64,000 nt of DNA from Pleodorina starrii (lineage: Eukaryota > Chlorophyta > Chlorophyceae > Chlamydomonadales > Volvocaceae). Shown here piece by piece: positions 10,781-21,800 of this stretch. Position numbers and translations under genes: made by a program. The notes under the pieces are model-generated. The model was given only the letters and a program-made list of their open reading frames with translations, was not told where the DNA came from and did not search any database. Location of the stretch: positions 1,364,001 through 1,428,000 of the forward strand of contig BRXU01000001.1 in the NCBI GenBank assembly GCA_030267565.1, written 5' to 3'. The first letter of the stretch is position 1, and every line of letters begins with the position of its first letter.

Positions 10781-13700
10781 ACTGCGCTCGGAGCCGTTCC
10801 GTTCTGCAGAAGGTGGTCGACTGCAGTCTGCCCTGGCTTCGTTGAACGGCAAACACACACACACACACGCGCGCCCCCCACCCTACCGCGGGCCCATCCT
10901 TTCCCACGCATCTCTTAACCGGACTTCGGCACGAAACGGGGTCACAGCACTCGTACTGCCCCGCATTCCGGCCCTGCGTCCTAGGTCGTCCGTACTTCGT
11001 CGCTTCATGGCAGTCTCGCCCGGCCAGTCAGTCACACATGTTCATTTAACCCCGGCCAACCCATCAGTTCGTGCTAGGGGGCGCAACTCAAGCCAGCCTG
11101 CGCAGCGCCAGGGCCGCCGAGGGCCGCGCGGCGGGCTTGTCCTCGTTGCAGCACGCCATCATGACGGCCGCCAGCGGCTTGAGCACCTCGCCGAGCGCCT
11201 TCTCCGCTGCCTCGAGCTCCTTGGGCTGCTCGTCCAGGGCGGCGGCGAGCCGGTCCCGGACGTCGCTGACCGCCATGAGGATGCAGCGGCCGCAGCTGTA
11301 CATCTCCGAGCGCGAGTCGGCCCACTGGCCGTCATCCTGTTCGGGCGCCGCGTAAAAGGGCGTGCCGCGCGACTCGTTCGCCGAGATCTTCTTGCCCAGC
11401 TCGCAGGGCCGCACCTCGGCCGCGTCGATCAGTTGCCACCTCGCCTTGACGTGGTCGTAAACCATGTTTTCCAGCTTGTGGTCTGCGGGGGGGGGGGGGA
11501 GAGCGAGCGAGGGGCAGAGAGTTGAGGCGGGGTTAGGCGCACGCACACGCACCCATATCACATCCCAGCTGCAATTTTGCTGGGACCAACAAGGCTACCG
11601 CAAATGCGAATGCGCTCCAAACCCCATGAAACGGACATCCGTCGCCGTCACTCTCCGGCCCCTGCTCCGGCCCCCGCCCGTCCACGCGCACATAGCACGC
11701 ATCCCGTCATCCACCACCATCCATCCATCTCCCGCCTCCGGTCACTCACCAATCAGCACGTAGCCCCGCTTGTGCGCCTGGCCGACCAGCGAAAACATGT
11801 CGCGTGCGAGGCGGGTGATCATGCCCGCCAGCTCCTTCACCGTCGACTGCAGGCTGCGCTTGCCGGCCTTGAACGCGGCGAGCAGCGGCGTCGCCACGTG
11901 GTCAATGTACTGCCCGGCATCTCCGGACGGGTAGTACGGAAACACGGCAATGATCTCGCGATCGGGGAGAATGTCGTCGTTGTCCTCCGCGGCGTCGGTC
12001 TCGCGCGAGTACGGCCGCTCAACCACCATGAGCGGTTGCACGAAGATGCCCGGCAGCCGAGCAATGGTAGCCGCCTCGCTCCGCGCCTCCTTCTCCGTGA
12101 CAATCATGATGCCCTGCTCGGCGGCGGCGCTGTCCGTGCCGCGGAGACGCGCCTCCAGCAGCGCCGCTCGCCGCGCCGAGTGGAAGGGAATCTGCTTGGC
12201 CACCGCTCCCTCAGCACCGCGCCGCCGGACCAGGAAAACGCCGCTGTCCCACTGGGACATCGGGGCCTTGAGCATCGGGGCAGCGGAGTTTGGGCGCCTT
12301 GGGTCCAGGAACGGCGGGATCTGAATGGCGCAAGATGGCGGCGAAGATGACGGCGAGCAGCGGCCGCTGGCGGTTGGTGTGCCATCCAGTGGGCGAAGCA
12401 GCGGAGCGAGAGGTGGTGGTGGAGGCGCGGCGCCCCACGGCGGCGGCGGGGGATGCCTTGCTGCTGTTGGCGGTGCCAGCAGGCGAAGAAGCGGCGGCGG
12501 ACGCTGACCTGCTATTGACAGCTGGGGAGACGGCGGGGGAGGCACGGGTTGCTGTGCGGGCGGCGCTCGATGACTTGCTGGTGGCGGTGGTGGCGGTGGA
12601 GGACGAGGAGAAGGTGGGCCTGCTGGCAACTGCCGCGGCGGACGGGAGGCGGGCCGCGGCGACAGTTCTGGCGGCGGCGGCAGTGATGGTCGAGGTGCTC
12701 TTGACGATACGGTAAGCTGGCGTCGCCGTCGCCGTGCCGTTGCGAAGCGAAGTTGCACGCATGCTTCCAACGCTTGCGTTGGCCGTCAGTGCCGGTGCTG
12801 CCGTCATGGAGGCCTTGGATGCGCAGGCGGCGCTGGAGGTCTTCGCCAAGGACCTGAACGGTACAAGTGGGACATCACAGCGCAGCGGCATATGGGCTGG
12901 TAAGGAGGGGGGCGGTGAGGGGCATTTCGAGCCAGTCAAGCAGCAGGTGGGTTTCCGAGTAAGGCACTGCTGGCTCGATTAGTGTGCCCGCCGCCTTAGC
13001 GCAGGCCGCAAGGGTACGTCTTATGGCCTGCAAAACCAAGTACCTTTCACACATTATATTCCCTAAGGCACACCAAACGCGCAAAGGCGCCATCTCTCCG
13101 CGTGCGCCATTGCATGGCGGACACGAAGTTCTCAAGGATGCGACGCCAGAAACCATACCCGAAAACAACGCCAAAAACATACCGGAAGTACCACAAGAAG
13201 CGTTTCCAAAATAATTTAGGTAGCCAGGCAAGCTCTCAAGCAAGTAGCACCCACCTTTTGGTTTTGAGATCGCCAAGGACGGTGACGGGGTCGCGCGCCC
13301 CGACAGAAGTCTTGGTGAGCGTCCTGAAAGCATTAAGCAGGGTTGAAAACATAAAGCAGGGTAGAAAATGTTAGTCGAAAATGCAGTTGAGAGCACTCTC
13401 ATGTGCTGGGCCGCTTGCGCTGTGACGCCATCTATCGACCTGCCTGCCAAAGTGCAACCCAAGAGACTCACCGAGGAGGGCGTTCCCAGCCTCCAGCAGC
13501 CTTGCCCATCGCCTTGGTGGAGTTCTTAACGAGCATCTGAGGAACAGTTGACGCCATTCTGCTGTCGGTGACAACCGGAAGGCTTCGAGCTAGGGTAACA
13601 AACGGCCTTGGTTTGCTTGTTGACTGCAAGAAGCCGAGGCAATAAAGCGTCGGTGATACTTGCGAGTACCGCAGGCTTGCAAGGCAGAAGAAGGAGAGAG

Positions 13701-13829
13701 AGAAAATGAGGGAGATTTGGGGCAGAGTGCTTGCGTTGCGAGACACAGGTATGCCAGGGCAGTTCTGGAGTCTGATAAGGAATGCCTTGGGTCCAGTGGT
13801 GGAGTAACAGTGATGCTCGGGGCCTTACT
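10781..13829. repeat. left arm of 6.1-kb inverted repeat
   Basis: This ~3.05-kb segment is the reverse complement of 13893-16891. The match runs from ACTGCGCTC at 10781 (partner GAGCGCAGT at 16883-16891) to GGCCTTACT at 13821-13829 (partner AGTAAGGCC at 13893-13901). Introns, exons and flanks are all included. The arms differ by scattered substitutions and small indels, so this is not a trivially identical fold-back. It contains kinase copy A. Confidence 0.93.
11088..13557 (-). pseudogene. divergent protein kinase, copy A (frameshifted)
   Basis: Mirror copy of the kinase gene at 14171-16593. Equivalent exons: 13557-13472, 13323-13255, 12853-11750 and 11482-11088, all with intact splice sites. 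Exon 3 is 1104 nt here and 1085 nt in copy B. The 19-nt net difference includes in-frame changes plus 4 extra bases near 12390 (next to the sequence for ASPTGW), so the Ser/Thr/Ala-rich frame runs out of phase with the kinase domain and stops early. The kinase domain alone is almost unchanged: only two amino-acid differences were noticed in the last ~240 residues, D to E in SRSDMYS and Q to E in LGQVLK. The gene may therefore be recently disabled, use another start inside exon 3, or contain an assembly error. The downstream polyadenylation motif is also altered (TGTGA instead of TGTAA, at 10942-10946). Confidence 0.7.
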
Positions 13830-13892
13830 AAAAGTACAGAGTGCAGTTGCGGAAGTTCTGTCGTACGCCCGACAGCAGTTCTCGTGGCGGCC
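13830..13892. other. 63-bp unique core of the inverted repeat
   Basis: Non-duplicated spacer at the axis of the palindrome. It starts AAAAGTACAGAG and ends near TCGTGGCGGC. It sits in the middle of the ~610-bp interval between the two divergent kinase start codons (13557 on -, 14171 on +), so the whole interval is a nearly symmetrical bidirectional promoter region. Confidence 0.9.
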
Positions 13893-14170
13893 AGTAAGGC
13901 CCCGAGCATCACTGTTACTCCACCACTGGACCCAAGGCATTCCTTATCAGACTCCAGAACTGCCCTGGCATACCTGTCTCTCGCAACGCAAGCACTCTGC
14001 CCCAAATCTCCCTCATTTTCTCTCTCTCTCTCTCCTTCTTCTGCCTTGCAAGCCTGCGGTACTCGCAAGTATCACCGACGCTTTATTGCCTCGGCTTCTT
14101 GCAGTCAACAAGCAAACCAAGGCCGTTTGTTACCCTAGCTCGAAGCCTTCCGGTTGTCACCGACAGCAGA

Positions 14171-16593
14171 ATGGCGTCAACTGTTCCTCAGATGCTCGTT
14201 AAGAGCTCCACCAAGGCGATGGGCAAGGCTGCTGGAGGCTGGGAACGCCCTCCTCGGTGAGTCTCTTGGGTTGCACTTTGGCAGGCAGGTCGATAGATGG
14301 CGTCACAGCGCAAGCGGCCCAGCACATGAGAGTGCTCTCAACTGCATTTTCGACTAACATTTTGTATACTGCTTAATGCTTTCAGGACGCTCACCAAGAC
14401 TTCTGTCAGGGCGCGCGACCCCGTCACCGTCATTGGCGATCTCAAAACCAAAAGGTGGGTGCTCCTTGCTTGAGAGCTTGCCTGGCTACCTAAATTATTT
14501 TGGAAACGCTTCTTGTGGTACTTCCGGTATGTTTTTGGCGTTGTTTTCGGGTATGGTTTCTGGCGTCGCATCCTTGAGAACTTCGTGTCCGCCATGCAAT
14601 GGCGCACGCGGAGAGATGGCGCCTTTGCGCGTTTGGTGTGCCTTAGGGAATATAATGTGTGAAAGGTACTTGGTTTTGCAGGCCATAAGACGTACCCTTG
14701 CGGCCTGCGCTAAGGCGGCGGGCACACTAATCGAGCCAGCAGTGCCTTACTCGGAAACCCACCTGCTGCTTGACTGGCTCGAAATGCCCCTCACCGCCCC
14801 CCTCCTTACCAGCCCATATGCCGCTGCGCTGTGATGTCCCACTTGTACCGTTCAGGTCCTTGGCGAAGACCTCCAGCGCCGCCTGCGCATCCAAGGCCTC
14901 CATGACGGCAGCACCGGCACTGACGGCCAACGCAAGCGTTGGAAGCATGCGTGCAACTTCGCTCCGCAACGGCACGGCGACGGCGACGCCAGCTTACCGT
15001 ATCGTCAAGAGCACCTCGACCATCACTGCCGCCGCCGCCGCCCGCCCCCCGTCCGCCGCGGCAGTTGCCAGCAGGCCCACCCTCTCCTCGTCCTCCACCG
15101 CCACCACCGCCACCAGCAAGTCATCGAGCGCCGCCCGCACAGCAACCCGCGCCTCCCCCGCCTTCTCCCCAGCTGCCAGTAGCAGGTCAGCGTCCGCCGC
15201 CGCTTCTTCGCCCGCTGGCGCCGCCGCCAACCGCAGCAAGGCATCCCCCGCCGCCGCCGTGATGCGCCGCGCCTCCACCACCACCTCTCGCTCCGCTGCT
15301 TCGCCCGCTGGCACACCAACCGCCAGCGGCCGCTGCTCGCCGTCATCTTCGCCGTCTTACGCCATTCAGATCCCGCCGTTCTTGGACCCGAGGCGCCCAA
15401 ACTCCGCTGCCCCGATGCTCAAGGCCCCGATGTCCCAGTGGGACAGCGGCGTTTTCCTGGTCCGGCGGCGCGGTGCGGAGGGCGCGGTGGCCAAGCAGAT
15501 TCCCTTCCACTCGGCGCGGCGAGCGGCGCTGCTGGAGGCGCGTCTCCGCGGCACGGACAGCGCCGCCGCCGAGCAGGGCATCATGATTGTCACGGAGAAG
15601 GAGGCGAGGAGCGAGGCGGCCACCATTGCACGGCTGCCGGGCATCTTCGTGCAGCCGCTGATGGTGGTTGAGCGGCCGTACTCGCGCGAGACCGACGCCG
15701 CGGAGGACAACGACGACATTCTCCCCGATCGCGAGATCATTGCCGTGTTTCCGTACTACCCGTCCGGAGATGCCGGGCAGTACATTGACCACGTGGCGAC
15801 GCCGCTGCTCGCCGCGTTCAAGGCCGGCAAGCGCAGCCTGCAGTCGACGGTGAAGGAGCTGGCGGGCATGATCACCCGCCTCGCACGCGACATGTTTTCG
15901 CTGGTCGGCCAGGCGCACAAGCGGGGCTACGTGCTGATTGGTGAGTGGCCGGAGATGGGTGGATTGTGGATGACGGGATGCGTGCTATGTGCGCGTGGGC
16001 GGGCGGGGGCCCGATCAGGGGCCGGAGAGTGAAGGCGACGGCTGTCCGTTTATGGGGCTGAGGGCGCATTCGCAATTGCGGTAATCTTGTTGGTCCCAGC
16101 AAAAATGCAGCTGGGATGTTATATGGGTGCGTGCGCCTAACCCCGCCTCAACTCTCTGCCCCTCGCTCACTCTCTTGCCCTCCTCCCCCCCCCCGCAGAC
16201 CACAAGCTGGAAAACATGGTTTACGACCACGTCAAGGCGAGGTGGCAACTGATCGACGCGGCCGAGGTGCGGCCCTGCGAGCTGGGCAAGAAGATCTCGG
16301 CGAACGAGTCGCGCGGCACGCCCTTTTACGCGGCGCCCGAGCAGGATGACGGCCAGTGGGCCGACTCGCGCTCGGACATGTACAGCTGCGGCCGCTGCAT
16401 CCTCATGGCGGTCAGCGACGTCCGGGACCGGCTCGCCGCCGCCCTGGACGAGCAGCCCAAGGAGCTCGAGGCAGCGGAGAAGGCGCTCGGCCAGGTGCTC
16501 AAGCCGCTGGCGGCCGTCATGATGGCGTGCTGCAACGAGGACAAGCCCGCCGCGCGGCCCTCGGCGGCCCTGGCGCTGCGCAGGCTGGCTTGA
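14171..16593 (+). CDS. divergent eukaryotic protein kinase, copy B (intact)
   Basis: Four exons, 14171-14256, 14386-14454, 14856-15940 and 16199-16593, close in phase and give 544 residues. Residues 1-~55 are basic (MASTVPQMLVK...). Residues ~55-220 are a Ser/Thr/Ala-rich linker. The rest is a protein kinase domain. The ATP-binding Lys is probably K265 in GAVAKQ. The helix-C Glu lies in EARSEAATIARL. The catalytic loop reads VLIDHKLEN (D414-x-K-x-x-N), so the Asp, Lys and Asn are kept while the preceding His-Arg of HRD is replaced by Leu-Ile. The DFG position appears as LIDAAE. The activation-segment end is GTPFYAAPEQ, followed by SDMYSCG, which matches the helix-F motif DxxSxG. The substrate is unknown and no membrane segment is seen. 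The family was not identified. Confidence 0.75.
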
Positions 16594-16730
16594 GTTGCGC
16601 ACTAGCAGGACTACTGGGCTGGCCGGGGTGAATGAACATGTGTGACTGACTGGCCGGGCGAGACTGCCTTGGAGCGACGAAGTACGGACGACCTAGGACG
16701 CAGGGCCGGAGTGCGGGGCAGTACGAGTGC

Positions 16731-16735
16731 TGTAA
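16731..16735 (+). terminator. polyadenylation signal TGTAA (kinase copy B)
   Basis: TGTAA lies 138 nt after the stop codon. This pentamer is the usual poly(A) signal of volvocine and related green algae. Confidence 0.5.
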
Positions 16736-16891
16736 CCCCGTTCCGTGCCGAAGTCTGGTTAAGAGATGCGTGGGAAAGGACGGGCCCGCGGTAGGGTGGG
16801 GGGCGCGTGCGTGTGTGTGTGCGTTTGCCGTTCAACGAAGCCAGGGCAGACTGCAGTCGACCATCGTCTGCAGAACGGCTCTGAGCGCAGT

Positions 16892-18845
16892 GTGATGCGG
16901 TTACAATCAATCCGGTACAACGGTAGCAATTGCTGTGTTCGTGGGCCCTAGTTAATTACAGAGGAGCTGGATAACAGCTAGGCCATAGATAACACCTAGG
17001 CCATGAAAGTAGGACCGTCTTGTTCCGTGGTCGGGCGTGTTGGCGATGGTCGTAGGCCCGCTCCCGGTGGCGGGCTGTGGTGGGTTCAGGCGCTTCAAGG
17101 GTGTAGCTTGCGGATGCGCGGATGGCGCCGATGGTAACGTGGGTGTGCCAGTGCGATGACTCCGCCGGCGATGCAACTGCCTGTCGTACATGCCGTTCCG
17201 TGAGCGCGCGCGCGATGCCGGTCTTATTGGGAGCCTATGGACGTATCCAACGGTGCGTGCAGCGCTTGTTAACCGATGCGAACTAGGATAAATAGTTAAA
17301 TACGTGTGTGATACGTGAATGTGTCGCAGCGAACGGCTCTTAGGGGGACTGAATGGCCCTGGACAAACCTGTGGCCGCCGGGAACGGCTGACAGGTAACT
17401 TGTTTGCGGCTCGTATTACCGTACGACTAATAGCAAAGCCGTCCGAGCGGATGGCTCTCTAGACGGCCGACTTGGTTGTTACAGCGCCCTGGAGGCTGGC
17501 GGGAGGTCAGTCTGACAGTCTCCGGCGGTCTTCATGCACATGGATGCGGCCCCGCGTGTACGGATTGTACGACACTTGATACCATATGTTATGTCCGCTG
17601 TAAATTAAAACGCTCCGCTGCGCTTGCACCTTTTGGCGCTGTTTCCCCCCCCCCCAGCAAAGTGTGGACGTGCCGCCCGCAGGGGCCGTTGTGCACCTCC
17701 GACCTTCCTCCCGTATCCGAACCTCTCTCTGTCCACGAGTCGCGCCACCAGCAGCAGCAGCAGCGTACACACCACCACTCTCCGCCATTCTGCACACAAC
17801 TACCGTACGTGGGCCGATGGCCTCTCAGATCATTGCAACACGGTTCCTGCAACAACGCGAGCCAAAGCCACACCTCGCCTCGGAACACCCAACATGCCGA
17901 AATGCCGCATCAGGCCTGACCGTCTGTCTATCTATCTGTCTGTCTCTGTCCTCGGGCCTACTGGCCTTAGTGCAAAAGTGAGCTCCTCCCCACTCCCGCT
18001 CCCCCACCCCGCCGCTTTTGCACCGCCGACTACGGCGGGAAGCAACAGCAGCAGCAGCAGCAGTGGGTCCGGTGCTGCCGGCGGAGCTGTGTCGAGTGCG
18101 TCAGCGTCAGCGCCACCTCCCTGGAGAGCTTCCTCAGTGGCCCTCCCGCCGCCTCCTGGAAGCAGTCCTCTCCGCGGCCGCCCGCCCAGCACGCACGGGC
18201 CCCAGGGTACGGTAACTCATGGCGACTGGAGCGCCATGCAGGCGGCATCTTCGAGGTGCGCCTCGAGCCTCTCACTGACCTCCCCCCTGAAGAGACCACC
18301 CCACCTGAAACCCCCGCGACAGAGCGCAGTACGACATCGTGCATGTACGATTGTGTATCCATATACGGCAGTACGGCGGATGACGGCGCCCGGACAAGAT
18401 CGGGGCGCACACACACACACACCTGCCCACGCACATGGCGGAGGCTGGCGGCGAATGGCTGTAATGTTCTTTCCCCCGAGTGGGAAGCCTATGATTGCCC
18501 CGCCCTAACCACCCGCCTCTGGTCCGCCTCACGACCAGACCTCCTCACTCCGCCTGTTGCCTCCCTCCCCGTGTGACCTTGATACGGGTACCTCCAAGAA
18601 CGAGGCCTGCCTACCCAGTGCCCCAGTGCCCCAGTGCGCTTACGAGCTAGCGGCATTCTAGACTTGCTGTCCGGGCCGCACTGCATTCCCCCCAGTCCTC
18701 CTCGCAAGTCGCAACAGGGAACCGACACGCCCGCCGCTGACCGCCTCCCCTCCCCGCGCCTCAGGCTCCTCCCCTCTGCCCTCATTCGCCCCCGCCGCGC
18801 CCATACCCGGCGGTCCGCTGCATCTCGCCCCCACCCTCCCCGCCC
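16892..18845. other. intergenic region, unresolved coding potential near 18000-18330
   Basis: Between convergent genes (kinase copy B, + ; NTF2-like gene, -). From 17750 to 18070 there are CAG-rich and C-rich runs; at 17925-17955 there is a (CTGT/CTAT)n tract. Around 18205-18300 both strands look exon-like: + reads a peptide containing SWRLERHAGGIFEVRLEPL, and - reads SERLEAHLEDAACMALQSP followed by a stop. I could not extend either into a gene. Confidence 0.4.
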
Positions 18846-21800
18846 TCACACCACCGGCATCGGCACCGGCCCCGCCGCCGCCGCCTCCGCTGCCTCCACC
18901 ACTTCCGCAGCTTTCTCGCCCCCGCCGCCCTCGGCCTCCGTCGCCTCGGCGGCCTCCGCCTCCGCCGTCCCCTCCGCCTCCGCCGTCCCCTCCGCCGCCG
19001 CCGGCGACGCCGGCGACGCCGGCGGCGGCGCCAGCACGGCACGGCGGTCGGATCCTAGGGGCCGCCGGAACTGGTACACCGCCTGCAGCTTTCCGTTGGG
19101 TGAAAACAACAGGACCTCGGTCGCCTCCGTGGCGAAGGAGGGACCGCCGCCACCGCTGCCAGTGGCGGCGGTGTCCTGTCCTCCGACGACCGGCCCCGGG
19201 CCTATCGCGTAGGGATCCGCGGCGGCTGCCTCGCGCGCGGCCACACTCTGCGGGAAGCAGAAGCGGTGGGTGATGTAGCGTACCGGCATGTAGCGTGTGT
19301 AGGGTGTGTAAGCGCTCGTCCCGTCTGGCTGGGTTACTCGCGGCCCCCGCCACCCACGGACAGCTTTCACCAGGGCGAGTCGGACCGCGCAGCAAGGCCG
19401 TGAGTGACCGTGCGCTGCAGACCACATACGGCGTAAGAGGTTGTAGGAAGTTTTAACACCACCACCAACCCGCCCACCCAACCGCCCCGCCCAGCCCACC
19501 TGGGGCGTCCGTCGCAGCAGACGCGCGCGCCAGTGCGTGAACGTGGCGTTGGTGCCATGCCGCGCCGCGATGCGTACGACAGACTCGTCCACGTCGTACT
19601 TGTTGGTCAGGTCCTGCATGACCCGCTTCGCGTCCTCGCGGCTGTGGATCGCCTGCGTACCCCCCGCCCCCGCCCCCGGCCCCCGCGGTGAGCCGTTGGG
19701 TTGGGTTGGATTTGAGTTGGGTTTGGGTAAAAGACCACGACCGCGACGGGCGGCGGGGCGTGGGGGCCGCGATTTACTCCTCTGTGTGAACCGCAAAAAC
19801 CGTTCGTAGATACCAACAAGATGCCAAACTTTCAATGGAGTGTTATCATGCCCTGCTGGTGCCTCCCGCCTCGCCTCACATCGCACCACCAGACATGCAC
19901 CAGGGGCGACGCCGAGCCCCGGATTCCTCCCACTGCCCAGGCAGCGGGCCCAACCGCCCCTGTCCCCCCTTTTCCCGCGGCCCCATCCGTCAACACAACC
20001 CAAGCCTGGAAAGCGTCAGCCCAGGGCCTTTCATCCCTCAAGAGCCTCTCGCCGCCTCTCCCCCCTCCATTCGCCGCGCTCCCCGTTCGCCCCCCAACAC
20101 CCCTCTCCCCCTTCTTAACTCCCAGCTTCCCAGGCCCCTCCTCTCACCCACCCGCCAACGCCCCCTGGGTCTGGGTGTGACTGCATCGCCCTCCGTCCCT
20201 TGGCTGCCGTGTGGTTTCTGCCGTATCAACCCCCTTTCCCCTTCCCCCCCCTCACCGTGTATGGGTGGTCCAGGTGCGCCTCGTCGTCCCCCGTCATCCC
20301 CAGCATGTCGTACAGCGCAAAGTCCTCCTCCATGAAGCTGTCCAGAATGTCCGGATTGAGGGAACCGCTCGCGGTGGCCACATTCCACAGCTGAGAGGGA
20401 CGGGTGGATGGCCGGGATGGGTAGCCGGGTGCGACGTGTGGGCGGATGGAGGATGGCAGGACGGGTGGGCAAGGACGGGTGGGCAAGGACGGGTGGGCTG
20501 ACGATACACCCAACCCACCCGCCTTCGGAGCCCCCCGGTCATTCCCCCAACCCCCGTCACCCACATCCGCAACCACACCCCAAGAGGTGACAACCACCAA
20601 CTCCTCACAACACATTCCACTAAATAACTCACTGCACCTCCCCTCCCGGTATTCTCTGTCCTTGATTATCCCCCCCTCCCAGGCCCATCCTCCCCGCCCC
20701 TCCCCCTCAGCCCACCTCAGCCCACATGGCGGCCACACGCATCATCTTGACTGGGGCCAGGGGGCCGTGCGAGCCGTCCTCGTGCTCCGGAACCTGCCGC
20801 CGCAGCAGGGAGCGGTCGAAGGCGGCTGCGTGGTGGTGCGCCGGGTCGCGCAGGATCGATTCGCGCTCCTCCTGGGGGGAGAGGAGGAAGGGAGGGAAGG
20901 GCGGGGAGAAAGGGGGGCGGTTCGGGCAGGCGGGAGGCGGCGGTGCAGGAACCGGGATCGGGATTGAGATCGGGATTGGGACAGGGACAGCGGAGACGGG
21001 CGAACAACCGGATCGAGCGCGTCGAGCGCGTCGAGAGTGGCGGGGCCTGGACGCGCGGCTAGGGGTACGGCGTGCGGTACAGTCCTGCCGTAAGGTCACT
21101 CTCCTCCCACACCGACCGAGGCGCCCTGGCCTTGGGCGGCACCCTTGGATCCTCCTCGGCCCCTACACGGCGCCCACAGCGGGGTCCCGGCACGCACCGC
21201 CCCAGTGCCCCAGTGCTCTGCTGATCTCAATGTGGGTCAGTGCCCCCCAAGGGGTGGATCAGCCCCCAGTCGCAGTTGGGCGGTGCTGCAGCACCTCCCT
21301 AAAGGAAAACAGACTCCTAGGTGTGTGTTGAGACATGCAGACGACCGCCGCACCTCTTATATCGGTTGTTCCCAGGCCACAGCCGCCCCGTCCCGCCCCG
21401 CCCCACACGATCTGCGCACACCCCGTCCCGTCCCCTTCCCCTTCCCCGTCCCCGGGTGAACATCAGCGCGCTCCCACCTGACAGCATCCTCGCCCCTCCC
21501 CCATAGGACGTTCAAAATGGAATGCCGTTCCCAGTCCCCCCCCCCCCACATCACACTGTGCATACCTATACCGCGCCGTGTCGTGCCGTACTGCACCCTT
21601 ACGGTGCCGTACCTGGAACAGTTGGCGGTTGCACCATGCCTCCACAATCTTGGCCTCCGAATCGAACCGAACCTCATCGATGCGCACTCCCTCCGAGATC
21701 CTGACAAGGCATGGGTGGGGGGTGGGGGGTGGCGGTGGGTGGTGGAGGTGGGTGGTGGTGGATGGGCGGTGGTGCGGTGGTGGTGGTGGTGGTGGATGGT

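Larger units (their letters stand above)
13893..16891. repeat. right arm of 6.1-kb inverted repeat
   Basis: About 3.0 kb, the reverse complement of 10781-13829. It is slightly shorter than the left arm because of deletions in the low-complexity part of exon 3. A (TC)n run near 14026 is longer than its counterpart near 13690. It contains kinase copy B. Confidence 0.93.

Noticed and set aside
12290..12982. Antisense alpha-helical ORFs over kinase exon 3 (and the mirror ORF at 14994-15314, -)
   Set aside because: They look protein-like (Ala/Glu/Val-rich, one GTAAGC donor at 12714). However, the opposite strand joins in phase to the kinase domain in copy B, and the antisense helices are what a Ser/Thr/Ala/Arg-coding GC-rich strand gives when read backwards.
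13526..14202. 180-codon ORFs crossing the palindrome axis on both strands, nearly identical to each other
   Set aside because: They are mirror images produced by the inverted repeat and contain the kinase promoter and first exon in other frames.
10781..16891. Interpretation of the palindrome as a transposon or foldback element
   Set aside because: The arms consist of a normal intron-containing gene. No transposase or target-site duplication was recognised at the outer ends, so a gene-scale inverted duplication is simpler.
18634..19212. 192-codon + strand ORF, Ser/Ala/Pro-rich
   Set aside because: Antisense of the Glu/Ala tail exon of the NTF2-like gene.
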